A DNA stretch of 64,000 nucleotides from Cruorifilaria tuberocauda (lineage: Eukaryota > Nematoda > Chromadorea > Rhabditida > Onchocercidae): positions 1 through 64,000 of the forward strand of contig JABVXU010000135.1 of NCBI GenBank assembly GCA_013365365.1. Reading direction: 5' to 3'. Below are positions 38,499 to 52,000 of the stretch, piece after piece; position 1 is the stretch's first letter; each line of letters begins with the position of its first letter. A program made the position numbers and the translations under genes. The notes beneath the pieces were generated by a model. The model was not told where the DNA came from, ran no database searches, and saw only the letters and a program-made list of their open reading frames with translations.

Positions 38499-40426
38499 AT
38501 GGAACTACGCAATAATACCATTCAAAAAATAATATTTTTGGGTAAGACTACTTTTTCAACAAAAATACTTTAAAGCACAAACTTTTAACATTCCACTTAT
38601 ACCAAATTAAGTCATATCAGATTCATTACTTAAAAATAATAACCTGATCTCCAGGAATCAATTAATGTAAGGTATCCTATGTGCATCACTTAGCTACTGT
38701 TAATTTGATACGTATTTTACATGTAGTGTAGGATGAATATTTATTCAAAGTTTTCAGGTACAGTTCGAGTTGGTAAAAGTACGGTCGTAAAAGTATTAGT
38801 CGGAAAGAACAATTTTAACAATAAGGATTATGAAATGGTGAGATCTAATAACAAAATTACTTAGTTTTATAAGCAAAGCAGCACTGCAAAATAAATTTAA
38901 GAAAAATATTATAGTTTTATTCTATATTACTTATTTCAAAAAATATTATAGTGATATTCTTTCTGTACGAAATATTTTAGACTCAAGGTGTAGAATTGTA
39001 TGATAAGGCGTTAGAAGTTTGTGGACATACCATGGATACAGTATTGGTAGATACTGCTGGACACGAACTTTATAAATGGATCATTAAACCAATATGCGAC
39101 GAAAATGCTTTTTACGCTCTCTGTTTTGATCTTACAAATAAAGATAGCCTTGATATTTTGAAGACGCACATTGAAGAGCTAAGCATTCAGAGAAGTAAAT
39201 TGTTTATTGCCTTTCAAAAACTTACTGTATTAGAGTAAGTCAGGCCAAGATACAACCACTAGAGTAGAATTCTATTTTAATGGATGGTTTGATTTTTATA
39301 CTTTTTTTTTCATTTTCATGAACTTACTGAAATTAATTTGCTTAGAAATGAAATTAAACAACAGAGTAATTCACCGACCAAGTAGATGAATGCTATATCA
39401 GTGGAAGTGTAAAAAAGACGCCAGATGGTAAATTTTGCATAAAACTGATGGAATTAACAACTGCTACGAAAGCGAAATTTGAGCTTTTCCGATTGTAATA
39501 GAATCAGGCAAAGATACAACCGCTACTTTGGAATTCTATTTTATGAAGAAATGAGAAGAAGGAATTTAAATTGATAAGTATCGAAATTTTATATTTTAGG
39601 GAAAACAACTCTGCACTAATTGATTCAAATTGGCTAAAAACATTCTTTTTAGGATTTTCAGGCATACTGATTGGTTGCAAATCTGATCTGCAATCGAGAC
39701 ATTCCATTTCATTATCAACTGCTGAAGAATTTGCTATAAATAATAACCTTAAACTTTATCTCACTTCAACGGTAACATTCATAACAAATTCATTGCTTGT
39801 GGTTTCACTCCTTTAGCTCACTCCTGTCATTCCGTTGTTTATCGCACTCCATTGTTATCAACCAGTAGATGTATTAAGATTATTAAAACTTTTGCAAGCA
39901 TTGAAATATTCTTCTGCTAGTCTTGCATCAGGCTAAAAGAAGAATCGTTTGCGTCTTCCTCTTTTTCTCTTCGTCTATCTTACTCATATGCCAGTTACAA
40001 ATCAAAATTTGTGTTTAGCAAGTACTCACTCGTGTCACTCAACCTTTTTATATTTGAAAGATTCAGGTTGAAAATATGCTCTCAAAATCGACCAAGAATG
40101 AATCACATGATATTTACAGCTTTTTTGTTTGTTAGGCATAACTAAGGCATTACATCTACTCAGCGGCTCAATTACTATCGTTACTAATTAAGCATAATGA
40201 ACTTACGATGCATTGAACTCAGTCTTCAACAAGTATTAATCATATCGAATATATCGCACTTTATTCATGCATCAATTCTCTTCGTATGAGTTATTAAAAA
40301 GGCAGTTTTTTGTCCACTTCATTTTTACATACCCAATAAACGATTTGTATTCAGGTGACAACATCGACTGAATTGGAAGAATTTTTCTACAACAGTATCA
40401 CTGATTATGCCGCTGATGTTTCATAA
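38499..40426 (+). CDS. IFT27/RABL4-like small GTPase
   Basis: Exons: 38499-38541, 38758-38837, 38981-39194, 39653-39771, 40355-40426; phases 1, 0, 1, 0 agree, giving 175 residues (human IFT27 is about 186). The P-loop is GTVRVGKS, spanning exons 1-2. Then come KDYEMTQGVELY, the G3 motif DTAGHE, a G4-like CKSD where NKxD is usual, and a G5-like LTST. The block KDYxMTxGVE plus DTAGxxLY resembles Chlamydomonas and vertebrate IFT27 rather than typical Rabs. No C-terminal prenylation cysteine is present (it ends ADVS), also like IFT27. IFT27 with IFT25 forms a peripheral part of the IFT-B complex and helps export cargo from cilia. Exon 4 has a second AG nine bases in (GATTTTCAG), so an in-frame three-residue variant is possible. 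Identity is from motif memory; a divergent RabL protein is the alternative. Confidence 0.8.
39238..39545. repeat. Diverged direct repeat of about 45 bp in an intron
   Basis: Copies near 39240-39283 and 39505-39543 share ATACAACC and GAATTCTATTTTA with a similar lead-in (TCAGGC then AAGATACAAC). Both lie in the third intron of the IFT27-like gene. Confidence 0.7.
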
Positions 40427-42418
40427 TCTTTAGCATCTAATGCTATTCTTTATTTATTTATTGTAATTATTATTCTTATTCAATCATTTGATTGCTTCAA
40501 TAAGATAGCAGCGATAAATCTCATAAATGCAAAAAAGATTCGCAAGAGTTTCTCTACTTGGGTAACAGTATTTTGCAAATAATAAATCGGCTATTTCAAA
40601 TTGAAGTCTTTGGGATATAATTCATATAAATAAATGTATCCTTTGACCATATATGATAGTAGTAGTATATTGTAACGCGAATATGTGAAGAAATTTGAAA
40701 TTGAAAAATACATCTCATTTCTTTCTGTCCTATTGAATTCTGAAATAAAAAAAAATCAGTAAAGGGGATGTATGATAAACTATGTTATATTCACATCACC
40801 ATTACTGTTTTAATCGGTGCATAAAATTACGAACTCCGCCTTAATTAGGACATGGGCAATGTGAAAACAACAAGGAAATTATGGAATTCAATGGTGCTTC
40901 CTTTGTTTCTTCTTTCCCTTTATTTCGTAAATTAATGAATTTTATTAAATTTAATTTCATGCCTTGAAAAGCTTTTATATATGAACAATATAGAACAGAC
41001 TTCATTTTTGAAAAGTAAACCTAATAATAGCGGAGAAGTTTGAATAGAGATGAGGATTAAAGGCAGGTAAGCCAAATAAAGTAATACTGATTGATTGTTG
41101 CTCCAGAAGAAATAATATGTCGCAATTACAAGCTCCTATGCCTTCTTTTTTATACTAAACGAGCTAAAAAAATTTGAATTTAGACAGAACTAAAGCAAAG
41201 TTCCTTAAAATGAAAATAAATTTAACAGAGGTTGGATTATTATAACATTCTTGAGCCTTATCCTGGTTATCAATGAAAGTTACGGTGAAAGAGAAATGAC
41301 AAACAATTTGAAGAGATGGGATGATATCGAAATATTTATAATTTGAACAATGACATTTATCTATAATAAATGAGAGAAGTTTCTCACCTTGTTCTGTTTC
41401 CAAATTTCAGCTTTATCAGGTACTAATATTCCTCAACAACTTTATGCTATAACTTTATGAAATCTCGTAGATACATATACAAGTACATGTGATACTCATC
41501 ATTCTTAGATATAATATAACGTTTAAAATGCGCTGCGTTATTACTACTTAAGTAAAACTACTGTGGATAAAAATAGCAGTGATTCGAAATTACGGTACAA
41601 CTGATTCATTTTTATATACAACTAACATTCCCTCAAGTTCGTAATTGATCATTTTTCCGGTTGGTTTATGAAACTATTTTAATTATAGATTTAAGATGAT
41701 TAAAAATCAAAAATTTATTTGTCACATAAAATTGGATCAACTGCTTATCTTTCTCTTATTTATTTGTTTTTCTCAAAATTCTTCCAAAACTTAGTATTTC
41801 TAAGGATTTTCAGTAAAGCGGCTAGCTAAGCTGATGTCGTAATTTTGTTCCAAACCTGTTTGTTGTCACATAATAGCTTATCCGGAAAAGTATGGAAAGA
41901 ATGCTGAATAGAATAATTCCCATAACATTAAAAAGTGGTTGTTTTTAGAATCGAATTTATAAATTCCTTCAGTTTAATAGGTCATTTGCGAAAAAACGAT
42001 TTGAAGGTAGTTGTGATAAGACGGAAGAATGAATGCAGGAATAGATACCAGGACTTGAAAACTCGAGAACTTGAACAGCTATTCAACTTATGAGATCTGA
42101 ACAGATTAAATACAAAGAGATAACCTTTGATAAAAAAATTAGAAAAACAGTTGTGACAATAGTCAATAGTTAAGGTCATAGTTAGGCAATCGCTTAGTTT
42201 CGCTAAACCTAATAAAGCTAAACGAAACAGCACATGGGATTTAAAATGATATTAGTGCATATCAAACTGTTCAGTTCAAGACATTAACATCAATGATAGT
42301 AGATTTAAATGCTCATTAAAACTTTTAATCAATCTAAAATACAGCACAATTCAATTTTTGATAAAGTTGAGAAAGCCAGTCTGCTGAAATATAGAAAGAC
42401 TGAATAAAAAGAACTAGC

Positions 42419-42575
42419 CTAATGTGCAGGAGCCTTAAGAACAGCCAAAAATAGAGACAATGCTCCCAAACCGGCCGGCAATTTATTGGAATTCGATGTT
42501 TTCATAAATGATGTGGTCCCGAATATTACTAATATGATGCCACTATTTGCACTATTTGTCATTAGGCAGATGTAG
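42419..42575 (-). other. Possible terminal exon of an unknown small protein
   Basis: After an acceptor-like CTCTAAG, the minus strand encodes a moderately hydrophobic segment including SGIILVIFGTTSFM and KLPAGLGALSLFLAV, ending APAH and a stop. Local composition (CCGGCCGG) is less A+T-rich than the surroundings. No upstream exon was found, and no family is recognised. Confidence 0.2.
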
Positions 42576-45500
42576 CTTAGAGAATATGAATCACTAGACG
42601 ATCGGTGAGAATGATATAATTCTTTGGTAAGGAAGAGTGATTTGCTCACATAAATCTGTTGAAAATAATATTTGCAAATCTTTCAAGAAACGAAAAATAG
42701 AACTTTTTTGTTTTATTGAAAATAAAAACAGAAAATATTGATTTAATCTATTCTATATTAATCAATTAATTTTTTTGTGAAAAAAGATGGTCTATTAAAG
42801 TCATTTAAAATCTTATATTTGACGTATGGCTTTAGCAGAGAGAAAAATTACTGGAAAGCATATCGAATCCATACTTTCACAAATACAGGAATTGAATTGA
42901 ACTTGAAATAATATTATCTTAATGTTTTCCTACTATATCCTCCAGCCAACACTGGTTTATTTTATGAGGAACTGTTAATATAAACCAGTTCGAAATGTAC
43001 TAATCGACGTCCTGGTTCAGTTCCTTTGTTAATGATATGAACTAATCGAATTTTAAAGATAGTTATAAGTTAAGAAGTTAAAACCTTGACGAGATATAGA
43101 AGTAGTGATATTGAATTGGATGTAGCTCCATTACATCTTATATTAATAAGATTGGAAAACTAAATCGAATCGTAATAGGATAAAATCGCATCTTCCTGCT
43201 ACTTCTATTTTCAAACCTTCAACATATATATATAATACCTCGCATAAAACACAAGTTAATGTTAAGATAAAATGTATAATTCAAGATCTGACATGTCAGT
43301 AACTACAAATTCACTTCTCAGAAATTTCAATAAATCCGAAGCGTCATAATAGTAGGGAAAGCATCTGTGAAGTTAAGAAGAAGGAATGAGGACGAAATAT
43401 CAGCGACAGGTAGATCAAAGCGATTAGTAACAACTGGGGAATAAAAAGCCTTTTTAAAATTGATCAGTTTGGAAATAAGTTGTAAAAAGTAAGATTGTGT
43501 CCTTGTTAGACTGTACAAAGATTTTATTTTTAAGTAAAATGATAATTACATGAATAGCTATTTTTTTTGAAATTCCTGAAAAAGGAAATTTCTAGAATAC
43601 ACGAATACTTTAATGATGATATCTTCCCGTTTTCAAATAAATTTGTTATATTTTATTTTGAATATTCAAATGTTTGATATTATTTCTACAAAAAATTCTT
43701 TGCAGATGCAATTTCAGGAAAGAATGGACGAATAAAATTAAGTGTTGGAGCGATGATAATGTTATAAAAGAACTCAATTACACCTTTTTAAGGTTCCTAA
43801 GGAATCAAATTAAATTTGGACTGTGAAAACTTGTAAAATCATAAAAATCCATATTTAATGAAATTCTATAAGAAAACAAAACAATTCCTACCAAATTTAC
43901 TGATTAATGAAATCGGATGATCTCAAGGCTATGGAAATTCGCGTTAAACATGACGTGTGCACGCATATCACCATAGCATACGAAATTTTAGCATTCAAAT
44001 ATTCTGAGAGATTCAGTTCTAAATTTAATGAACTGGGAAATGAAAATTTGACCATAAGTAAAGTAAAACCTATCAAAAAAGAAATTTTACTCACAAACAT
44101 GAAATTAAGAGAATATTGGAAGTCAAAAATTTAATTGAATAAAGGATATATTTCCTCATAACAAGAAGAATCAGTATTATCGGTTTTCGTCTGATTCGAT
44201 TCTGAATTTCTAGAGAAACAAAGAGCAGCATATAACAGATATTATTGGTAAAAAGAAATACTATTAATAACATCATTTTATGTTAGATAATCTTAGAAAC
44301 AAAATGCTGTAGTAAATTAATTTCTTAATAAATTTAAAGATTTGTAAGAATTTTTTTGCTGCACATCTCAGTTGAACTTTCAATCATTTGAGCATCAGTC
44401 AATACTTACCTTATTCTCGAAGTGTATTATGCGACACATATCCTGTTTATAAACCTATTCCTTAATATTTGAGAAAATGGCGTTGAGTAGTTCCGAATGT
44501 GTCCACTGAGATGACTATGTGTTTCGCTCGTCACCAACCAGTTATGTCATTGTTTCCTAATTTCTTATCATTTCTTATCAGCTCCCCTTTCTTCATCATC
44601 TTTCTCACTGATCATTCTTCGTTTATTTCATTTCCTCTACTTTCAGTTCTTGCAGTAATGATCTTATATCCTTATCAAGTTTCCCAATTTCTAATGAACG
44701 ATTCTATAAATTCTAACATTTTTACATTATCGCTGTTTTTTTCACGTTGCTTTTCTGTTTTCAATTTCTATGAGAATACTTCTCAGTTGAGTATAAGGAA
44801 GTTCTTTGCAAGGAAATATCATTAGAGATTGACTTAAATTGGGTTAGATATTTTTTAACCATTTTTTTACTTTTAAATATTGAGCTTTAAGTAAGTTAGT
44901 AGTGCAATAAAAATTATCTGATTAACTTTTTATCCAAATCAGTGAACAGCATAATTCACATTTTTCTTTATAATATATGAAAAACAGAAATTTAGATCGA
45001 TAATACATTTCTTTGTTTTTTAAGAATGAAAAATTGCATTAAAAGAATCTAATACTAAATTTCAAAAATTTGCAAAGAATTTTTGAAAATCCTCTACAAC
45101 TGGTTAGAATAGTTAAACCCGCTGACGTCTTTTGTAATCATCGGAAGGAACTGTTTATCATATCTCTTACCAAAAATCTTTTTCATATTGACTGCATCTC
45201 CCAACAATTGCTTTATTAATCAACAGCTTTATTTCCGATAAAAAAAAAACTCTTTTACTAATTAAAAAACTAATTAACGGTTACTATTTCATCAAATGAT
45301 TGATAAATATCTCATTGCTTATTGCTTATTTATTGACAACAGATATTACGTCGAAATGCATTTCTTTTCAATTAAATGAATCGCAAATTATTGCGGTTAA
45401 TGAATTTACAGCATATAATCTCAACGGAAACTAAAAATGAGGACAACAACGGCGTCATCAAGAATTCTATTGATCGAAATTGGTCAATGAACGATTTCGG

Positions 45501-46153
45501 AGGAGAGTTGTGATAATAGTAGTGATAATTATACTTTAAATTCTGATAAAATCATTATTCTGTTATGATTTTTGACAATTTTCGAATGTAATTATTTATT
45601 ATTGGAAAGTTAATAAAGAGTGTAAACCTTAACTTTTAAATTTTGGTGAGAAGTTTAATCTTTCATAATCTTGTGTTACAAAATACTTTCTCGTTTCTAG
45701 AAACTTTCTAGCTTTCTTTTTTTCATTCCTACATGAGCCTTTTTTAGCAGTGGTTAGAATCAAAAATTATTTCATAATTAAATCGGGACGTATCAAACAT
45801 TATTGCTATACTTTAAAAAAAGATCTAAAGGCTGCATGCTTTTTCAATTACTGTATTATTTTTCTTCATATTTATTTGCAATTTAACATCTAATTTTGTT
45901 TTGAGTTTATCACTTTTGATGCACTCCATATCCAATCATTTGGCCCATAATATAAGAGAAAAATGAGAAATATCTTGAATTTCTGATTTCATTAATAAAC
46001 TAATAGGAAAATATTGAAAACTTTGAACTGATTCACTAAATAAATTTAAAATCCATTTGGAACTAGAGTTTTCCATGACAAATGATTCCCCTCACTTCAT
46101 ATTCTCATATTTAACAAATTCGCAAGTCAAGTTATAGCTTCAATTTATTTTAT

Positions 46154-46173
46154 CAGTGCCAATCTGACTTATA
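46154..46173 (+). promoter_or_regulatory. 3' splice site before the LIM gene start
   Basis: ATTTTATCAG ends at 46156, 17 bases before the ATG at 46174. This is the expected position for a spliced-leader acceptor or for the end of a 5' UTR intron. Confidence 0.5.
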
Positions 46174-47867
46174 ATGCGAAAGCACTACTGTGGCAAATGT
46201 AATCTACCGGTATATTTTGCGGAACTAGTACAAGCTGCCGGACGATCATGGCATACAAATTGTTTCCGTTGCGGTAAGTATTTCTCTAAGTAATACTTTT
46301 TCGCTATTTAGGTTCCTAGAGTTTGCTAATAATTTTTACTTTTTTCATTTATAATTAATGGCCTTTATAGCAAATCCGGAATGCGGCAGATTCATGGATA
46401 GCCGATCGTACAATGATCACAAAGAACAGGTTACAACCTTCATTTCTTCTGTAAATGAGCATGCTTTTTATTGTTAGGCAATAGCAAGTGTTTTATAAAA
46501 TGATGAAATTATAGCTGTACTGTAATCACTGCTATAAGTATTTGTTCGGACCTAAAGGTGTCGGTTACGGTATCGGTGCGGGAGTGTTGTTTACAGCTGG
46601 CAGCAAATGCAAGGATTCAAATGAACGAAATGAAATCGACAGTGGTAATTTTTAAGTTTGGTTATCTCTTTGGCACTTAAATTTCATAAAATATAATTGG
46701 AAATAGGATGGATTCTTCAGTTAAAATACTGGAATAATTTTTAAACAATTTACTGAAACAACTGTTATTTATAGATGCCCTCGTAACAGCTTCAATTTCT
46801 TACACTGATGGAAAGAAGAATCAAAAACCGGGATACATCAAATTCATCGACGAATCATTTTGTGATAAAAGCGAAATACACTACAGAAGTGGGTATACCT
46901 TCAATAAAATTAAAATGATTTTATGAACTGTTTTCTCATTGTAAAATCTCTCTGTGTAATCAATGCTATCCAGCTGAACTATTCATCATTGTGAAATATG
47001 CCTCCACCAAGTAAGTTACATATATTCCAGGTGTTTCTAATGGAAGAAATCATGCAATAATGAGGAACGTAAGTTATTAGCTGGCTTTTCTTGAGACTAA
47101 TAGGTTCTTTTAGGAGGCTAATTATCATCGAATTCAAATGAAATATGTGATTTTAATGCATTTGTTTAAATTTGAATGCTATATAAATAAAATAATATAT
47201 CTTACCGTTTTTTCATGACTTAATTACAGAATCAGTCATATTCATTTCTTGGCCGATGTAGCACAATAAGAATCAGCGGAAATGCTATTACAAGTGCTGC
47301 AGTCATATGTCGCAGATGTTCAAGAGAAGTGTACGATGCTGAAAAAATATTAGCAGGCGGAATGGTGAGATGATAGTACTTTACATACTAATCGCAAATT
47401 TAAGGGAGATCTTATTGTTATTAATTGATGATTATTCATATATTTTTTTATAATCATCTTTGCTAATTATCTCAATATATGAAAGATTTTTGATTATTCA
47501 TCAAACTATATCAGGCCTGGCATCATGATAAATGCTTTGTTTGTGAAATTTGCAAAAAATTACTCGAACCGAGAACAGTATGCATCCGATCTGACGTCTT
47601 ATATTGCAAGTGTATGTTCCTTATAAATTAATAGTAATTTTTTAGCTTATTTGGTTCATTGATATGTCTCATTTGATCATCTTCATCGGAGTGCTTCACT
47701 TTATATAATTAATTTGCAAGTGTTTTCATTTCTCATGATTTATTAAAAAGAAGAAAAATGCTGACTAATAATGGTTGTTTAAGTACTTTACTGGAATTGC
47801 AGCTTGCTATGCAAAAGAATTTGGACCTCAGGGCTATGGTCGTGGAGTCGGAGCTGGAGTTCTATAA
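46174..47867 (+). CDS. Two-LIM-domain protein, CSRP/muscle-LIM type
   Basis: Exons: 46174-46273, 46371-46429, 46524-46645 (approximate), 46775-46888, 47031-47068, 47230-47364, 47515-47611, 47803-47867; phases agree, giving about 245 residues. LIM1 (about 6-59) has ligands C6, C9, H27, C30, C33, C38, C56, C59. LIM2 (about 164-220) runs CRRC, then WHHDKCFVCEIC, then YCKSC. Each LIM is followed by the glycine-rich motif of CRP/MLP proteins (FGPKGVGYGIGAGVL and FGPQGYGRGVGAGVL). These are adaptor proteins of muscle Z-disc or dense bodies, cytoskeleton and nucleus. The linker of about 90 residues between LIMs is longer than usual and basic. Spacing between the sixth pair of ligands in LIM1 is x4 rather than x2. 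The neighbouring dim-1 is also of a muscle-type family. The start is the first ATG after a splice acceptor. Confidence 0.88.
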
Positions 47868-49033
47868 GCTAGTAAGATTACAGGATTTCAATAATAAAAT
47901 AAATGTTAATTCATTTCTGTATTTTCAGTAAGAGAATTTTCGAAAAGATGACTTTTTCGATTTGTAATTTAGAGTAATGAAGTGTTTCCTAGAATTAATA
48001 TGGATTTCATTTCAATTCTCTTGAATATTATTTACAAATCCGTTTAAGACGATATATACAATATAGATAACCAGTTCAATACCGCAACATTCCTTATCAA
48101 AATTCCAGCGAATTTCAACCTGAATTTTCAATAGCATATATAGACTAAAAAAGTTCTGAAATGTAATGGATGATATCAATGACCACTAAGTTTAGATAAT
48201 TTTAGTTTTTAGGAGAAACCATTTAATGAGTGATGCAGGACCGAAGAAATAATATATTGCATTTTTAAATGGTAGGAAAGAATGGAATTCAAAACTTGAC
48301 ATTTTTATTCTCTTTGATCATGCACCTATGAGCAAATTCAATGGGCGTATTAAATACTATTTAAAATTTGCCATTATCAGGACTATTTTATTGGAGACCA
48401 GAATACTTTTGAGAAATAAACTGATTAAATAACAGGATTTTGAAAGCAAACGAAAAAGACAAAAAGTATTTCGATTATGTGTGGAAAAGGCACCTTACTT
48501 AACAATGACTATTACATTCTTTTGCCACAATTCTTATCGATTAGAAAAATAATCATAAGATGAGATGGCATAACTTGAATTGGAAACCGGTGGGACACCG
48601 CAACTATTCAAACATCCTTTATATTAAGCATTACCAGGATTGTAAATGCTCAGAAACAATTTCGAAATATGATCGCTTAACTAAATCAAAACGTTCTTAT
48701 TGTAAAAAATGTCTTATGTTTGCTGAGTATGCGAAAGCTAACATATTAATAATAGCAGTTAATAGAAAATGATAATGTTTGGGCGAGGATTAGTTGCTCA
48801 ATATCCGAACAAATGGAATATCCATAGAGCATAGGAAAACAAACTTAGCAACAAATACTGGCACCATTACATTATCTCTATTTTTATAAACAAAAATATC
48901 CATTTATAAAATACTGATATAGCGCAAATTTAACGGAGAAAAATCCAGTGATATCAAGAAATTTTGATACTTTGGCAGATTTTTTGCTGTTTATGGGATC
49001 CAATATGTTATGGACCGTTCAGAACTTTACATT
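47868..49033. other. Convergent intergenic region
   Basis: Between the 3' ends of the LIM gene (+) and dim-1 (-). A+T-rich, with both 3' UTRs expected. The frame at 48560-48772 (+) has scattered Cys and Lys residues but no recognisable domain or splice signals. Confidence 0.6.
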
Positions 49034-52000
49034 TCACGCTTCGCTAGCATCATCTGCCCCTTCATCTAAGGGTCCTAAAAATGGGAAAATTAAAAAAGCA
49101 TTCACATTTTACACAATTCAGCTGACATCAGGAAAAAAATTGTTAAGAAACGTTGATTTCTTAGCAATTTAAAAGATTGGGATTATGAAATTGAAATAAA
49201 TCGAAAGATGATAAATTCTCTTAATCTTCCACGATTTTGGAAAACTGGCAATAAACTGTCAGAATGAGTAATCAATTGGAATTGATTTTCAAAAATTATT
49301 TACGGCATTGAATTTCAATGTTTACTAAATTTTTCTAAATTTAATATGTGTTAGGAATCAATCCTTGATACTCTTACGATCAGATTTACAGTTTTCAAAC
49401 TTTTAGTGGAAAAAACACACAAGACAAACTTTTTGACTGTTACAATGCGTGAACAAGTTAGCAGGCAAGCAGGATCTGATATGATATACTGTACTTGAGA
49501 TATGGTATAACACATGGTTACATATTAGAATTCAATGTACATCAATTTGTCATGCTGTCATCGTCATCACCTGAATGAACCAACCATACCAATGGTTAAT
49601 GCAAAATTTTATATAGAATTCAACAAAGAAGCTGCGTGTGAAGATTTGAAATGCCAGCAGTATTCAACTTATAAATTTCGATTTAAATTAACTTATGCTA
49701 TGTCATCTCACTAGCTGAATTGGAAATTTTTTTCGAAAAATCAGAGACGTTCTGTGATCCGTCCCACCAGAATCAAAAACAATAAATGATCACGTCATCA
49801 TTCTTTACAAAATCCAAACTTTCTCAGAAAAAAATAATGGTAGTTTAATGTTCCGCAGAGACAGCAGGAATTTCTCCTGCTTTTAATAATGTGTATTGAT
49901 GCAAAGAATCAATACAGATCCAAACCAATATCAGCTATTAATTTAAAAATATTAATTTAAACAAAGCGTTAAAATATATGAATAGAGTCCGAAAAAACGG
50001 AAATTGTAATTACTGTCCAGCCATTAATTCAAGCTATTAATTTAAGAATATTAATTTAGGAATTTTATTAGGATATCAGCAGTTACGAAAAAAATAAGTA
50101 TGTTGCTCATGCCAAATTCGAAGATTTAAACTTCGTGTCTAAAAATTAAAAAAACATGCAACGTAGGTTAAAGCGATTTCACATAAAGAACATACCTTCG
50201 ATGTTTAATGTCAATTCAACGTTTGCTTCACCAGCTTCATTCTTAATGTTGCAGGTATATGTACCACTGTCCTTCGCTTTATAATTCTAAAATTATTACG
50301 CTAAAATTTGAATTCCGAATATTAGGAAAAGCTTCACCTGATACTTTTTTTGGTTTAGAAAATGATTCCGATTAAACTGATTTCAAAATTTTCTTCGTCA
50401 CTTAATAACATGTGAAATAATAAGTAATCACTATACTTTCAATTCTAACTGAGCAGTGAACGTATTTGCACCACCATCAGGTGTTAATCCAAACTTTATA
50501 CGACTTGATTCCTTCATTTTCTTGCCCTTCGGATTTAACCAAATGACCTGCATTAGAAATTCTATTTTGATATGGATAATGACAGCTTTCCTAAAACTTT
50601 TTCAATTTATAATGCTAAATATAACATTAAGAAAGTTATTTTACCTCCGGATTCTGATCAGCTTGGAATCCAATATCAAAAACAATAGCTGGATCACCAG
50701 AATCTGATGTTTTTTGCAAAATTTGTGGTTTACGAGTGAAGGTTGGAGCTCCTTGTGGCACTAAAATCTTTTTAAAAAATAACGAACAGTAGTGAAAAGA
50801 CGTATCTAACACATATATCAATTTAAAATTTGACGCTGAAGAGAAGGTACTTGAAATCAGAAAAAACCTTCAAATTTAACAGTAAAAGTGGCTGTCAATT
50901 TTCCAGATTCATTCTTTGCTGTGCAAACAAATTGGCCCGCATCTTTTTCTTTTGTTGGCTCCTAAAATGTCCCAATTTTCAAGCAATAATGCGATATATT
51001 TAGAAAAAGTTCTAAAAAGAAGCAAAGAATGCTCTAAATTACGGAAAATTAAATCGATACTTTGATTTCCAGAGCAGCATAATATGTCTGATTTGCTTCT
51101 TCTTTTAGAACGATTTTCACACGATCCGATTCAGCTACAATTTCTTCACCCTGAAACGAAAACAGAGATTCAATTTAAACATCAAACTGAAATTTCAAAT
51201 TAAAACTTAAGGAGAAGCAAAATTTAGCCAATTTACGCAGTTCTGCAAAAAATGTTATTTTTCTTCAGAAATGAAAGCTGATCAAGAAACCTTCTGCCAA
51301 ACGAAAGTAGGTTTGAGAATTGATTTCGCTCTGAATTCCATTACCATTACTTGGCCATCGTCACGAGATGATATCTGTGGTTTTTCGACAAACGTTGGAG
51401 CGCTGAATCCTGTAATTTGGAACCGAGCAAGGTAAAATTCCATTTGAAGTCCATTGCAGAAAAACAGCATATGTTTTCTATTAATTATTTTCCATCTTTA
51501 TTCATCGGCCAGTGCTTTACCAAATCCTATTGAATTCGTAATCTCTGTGAAACAAATAGAACGAAATCGAAATATTAGACGTAATCAACGTAATCAATGA
51601 AGTTGACTGCAGATGCTTTTGCTTAAAAATACTTAAGTTGTTACTTGACCTAAATAGAAAATTTCTTACCCAGTTTCCTTTCTTAAAAATTTTTACAAAA
51701 AACATGATAAAATAAAATGTAACCAATATATGACAAGTAAAAACCTGTAAGTTTGAGATTAAAATTGGCGTTCCCCTTTCCATGTGGATTTACAATGGCA
51801 CATCGATAAGCTCCAGCATCGCTATCAGCAAGATCCTGAAAAAAACACCATTGAATATACTCAAATTAATTATAATAGTTATGCTCATGATAAAGAGTAT
51901 TGCCTCAAAAATTAAAAAACCTCATAAGTTGAAGCCATTTCCAATATTTATGTTCAAATATTTGTTTTGAAGCATCACCTTAATTTGTAGAATGGCTGAA

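Larger units (their letters stand above)
40427..46173. other. Long interval without a clear gene
   Basis: About 5.7 kb of A+T-rich sequence with short unsupported frames. The best coding-like piece is 42419-42575 (-), listed separately. The 43907-44134 (+) frame is lysine/glutamate-rich but has no motif or splice partner. The 3' UTR of the IFT27-like gene and the promoter of the LIM gene should lie at the ends. Confidence 0.5.

Noticed and set aside
46974..47010. Possible exon between LIM-gene exons 4 and 5, bounded by CCAG and GTAAG
   Set aside because: Including it ends in phase 2, while the next exon needs phase 1; skipping it keeps the frame.
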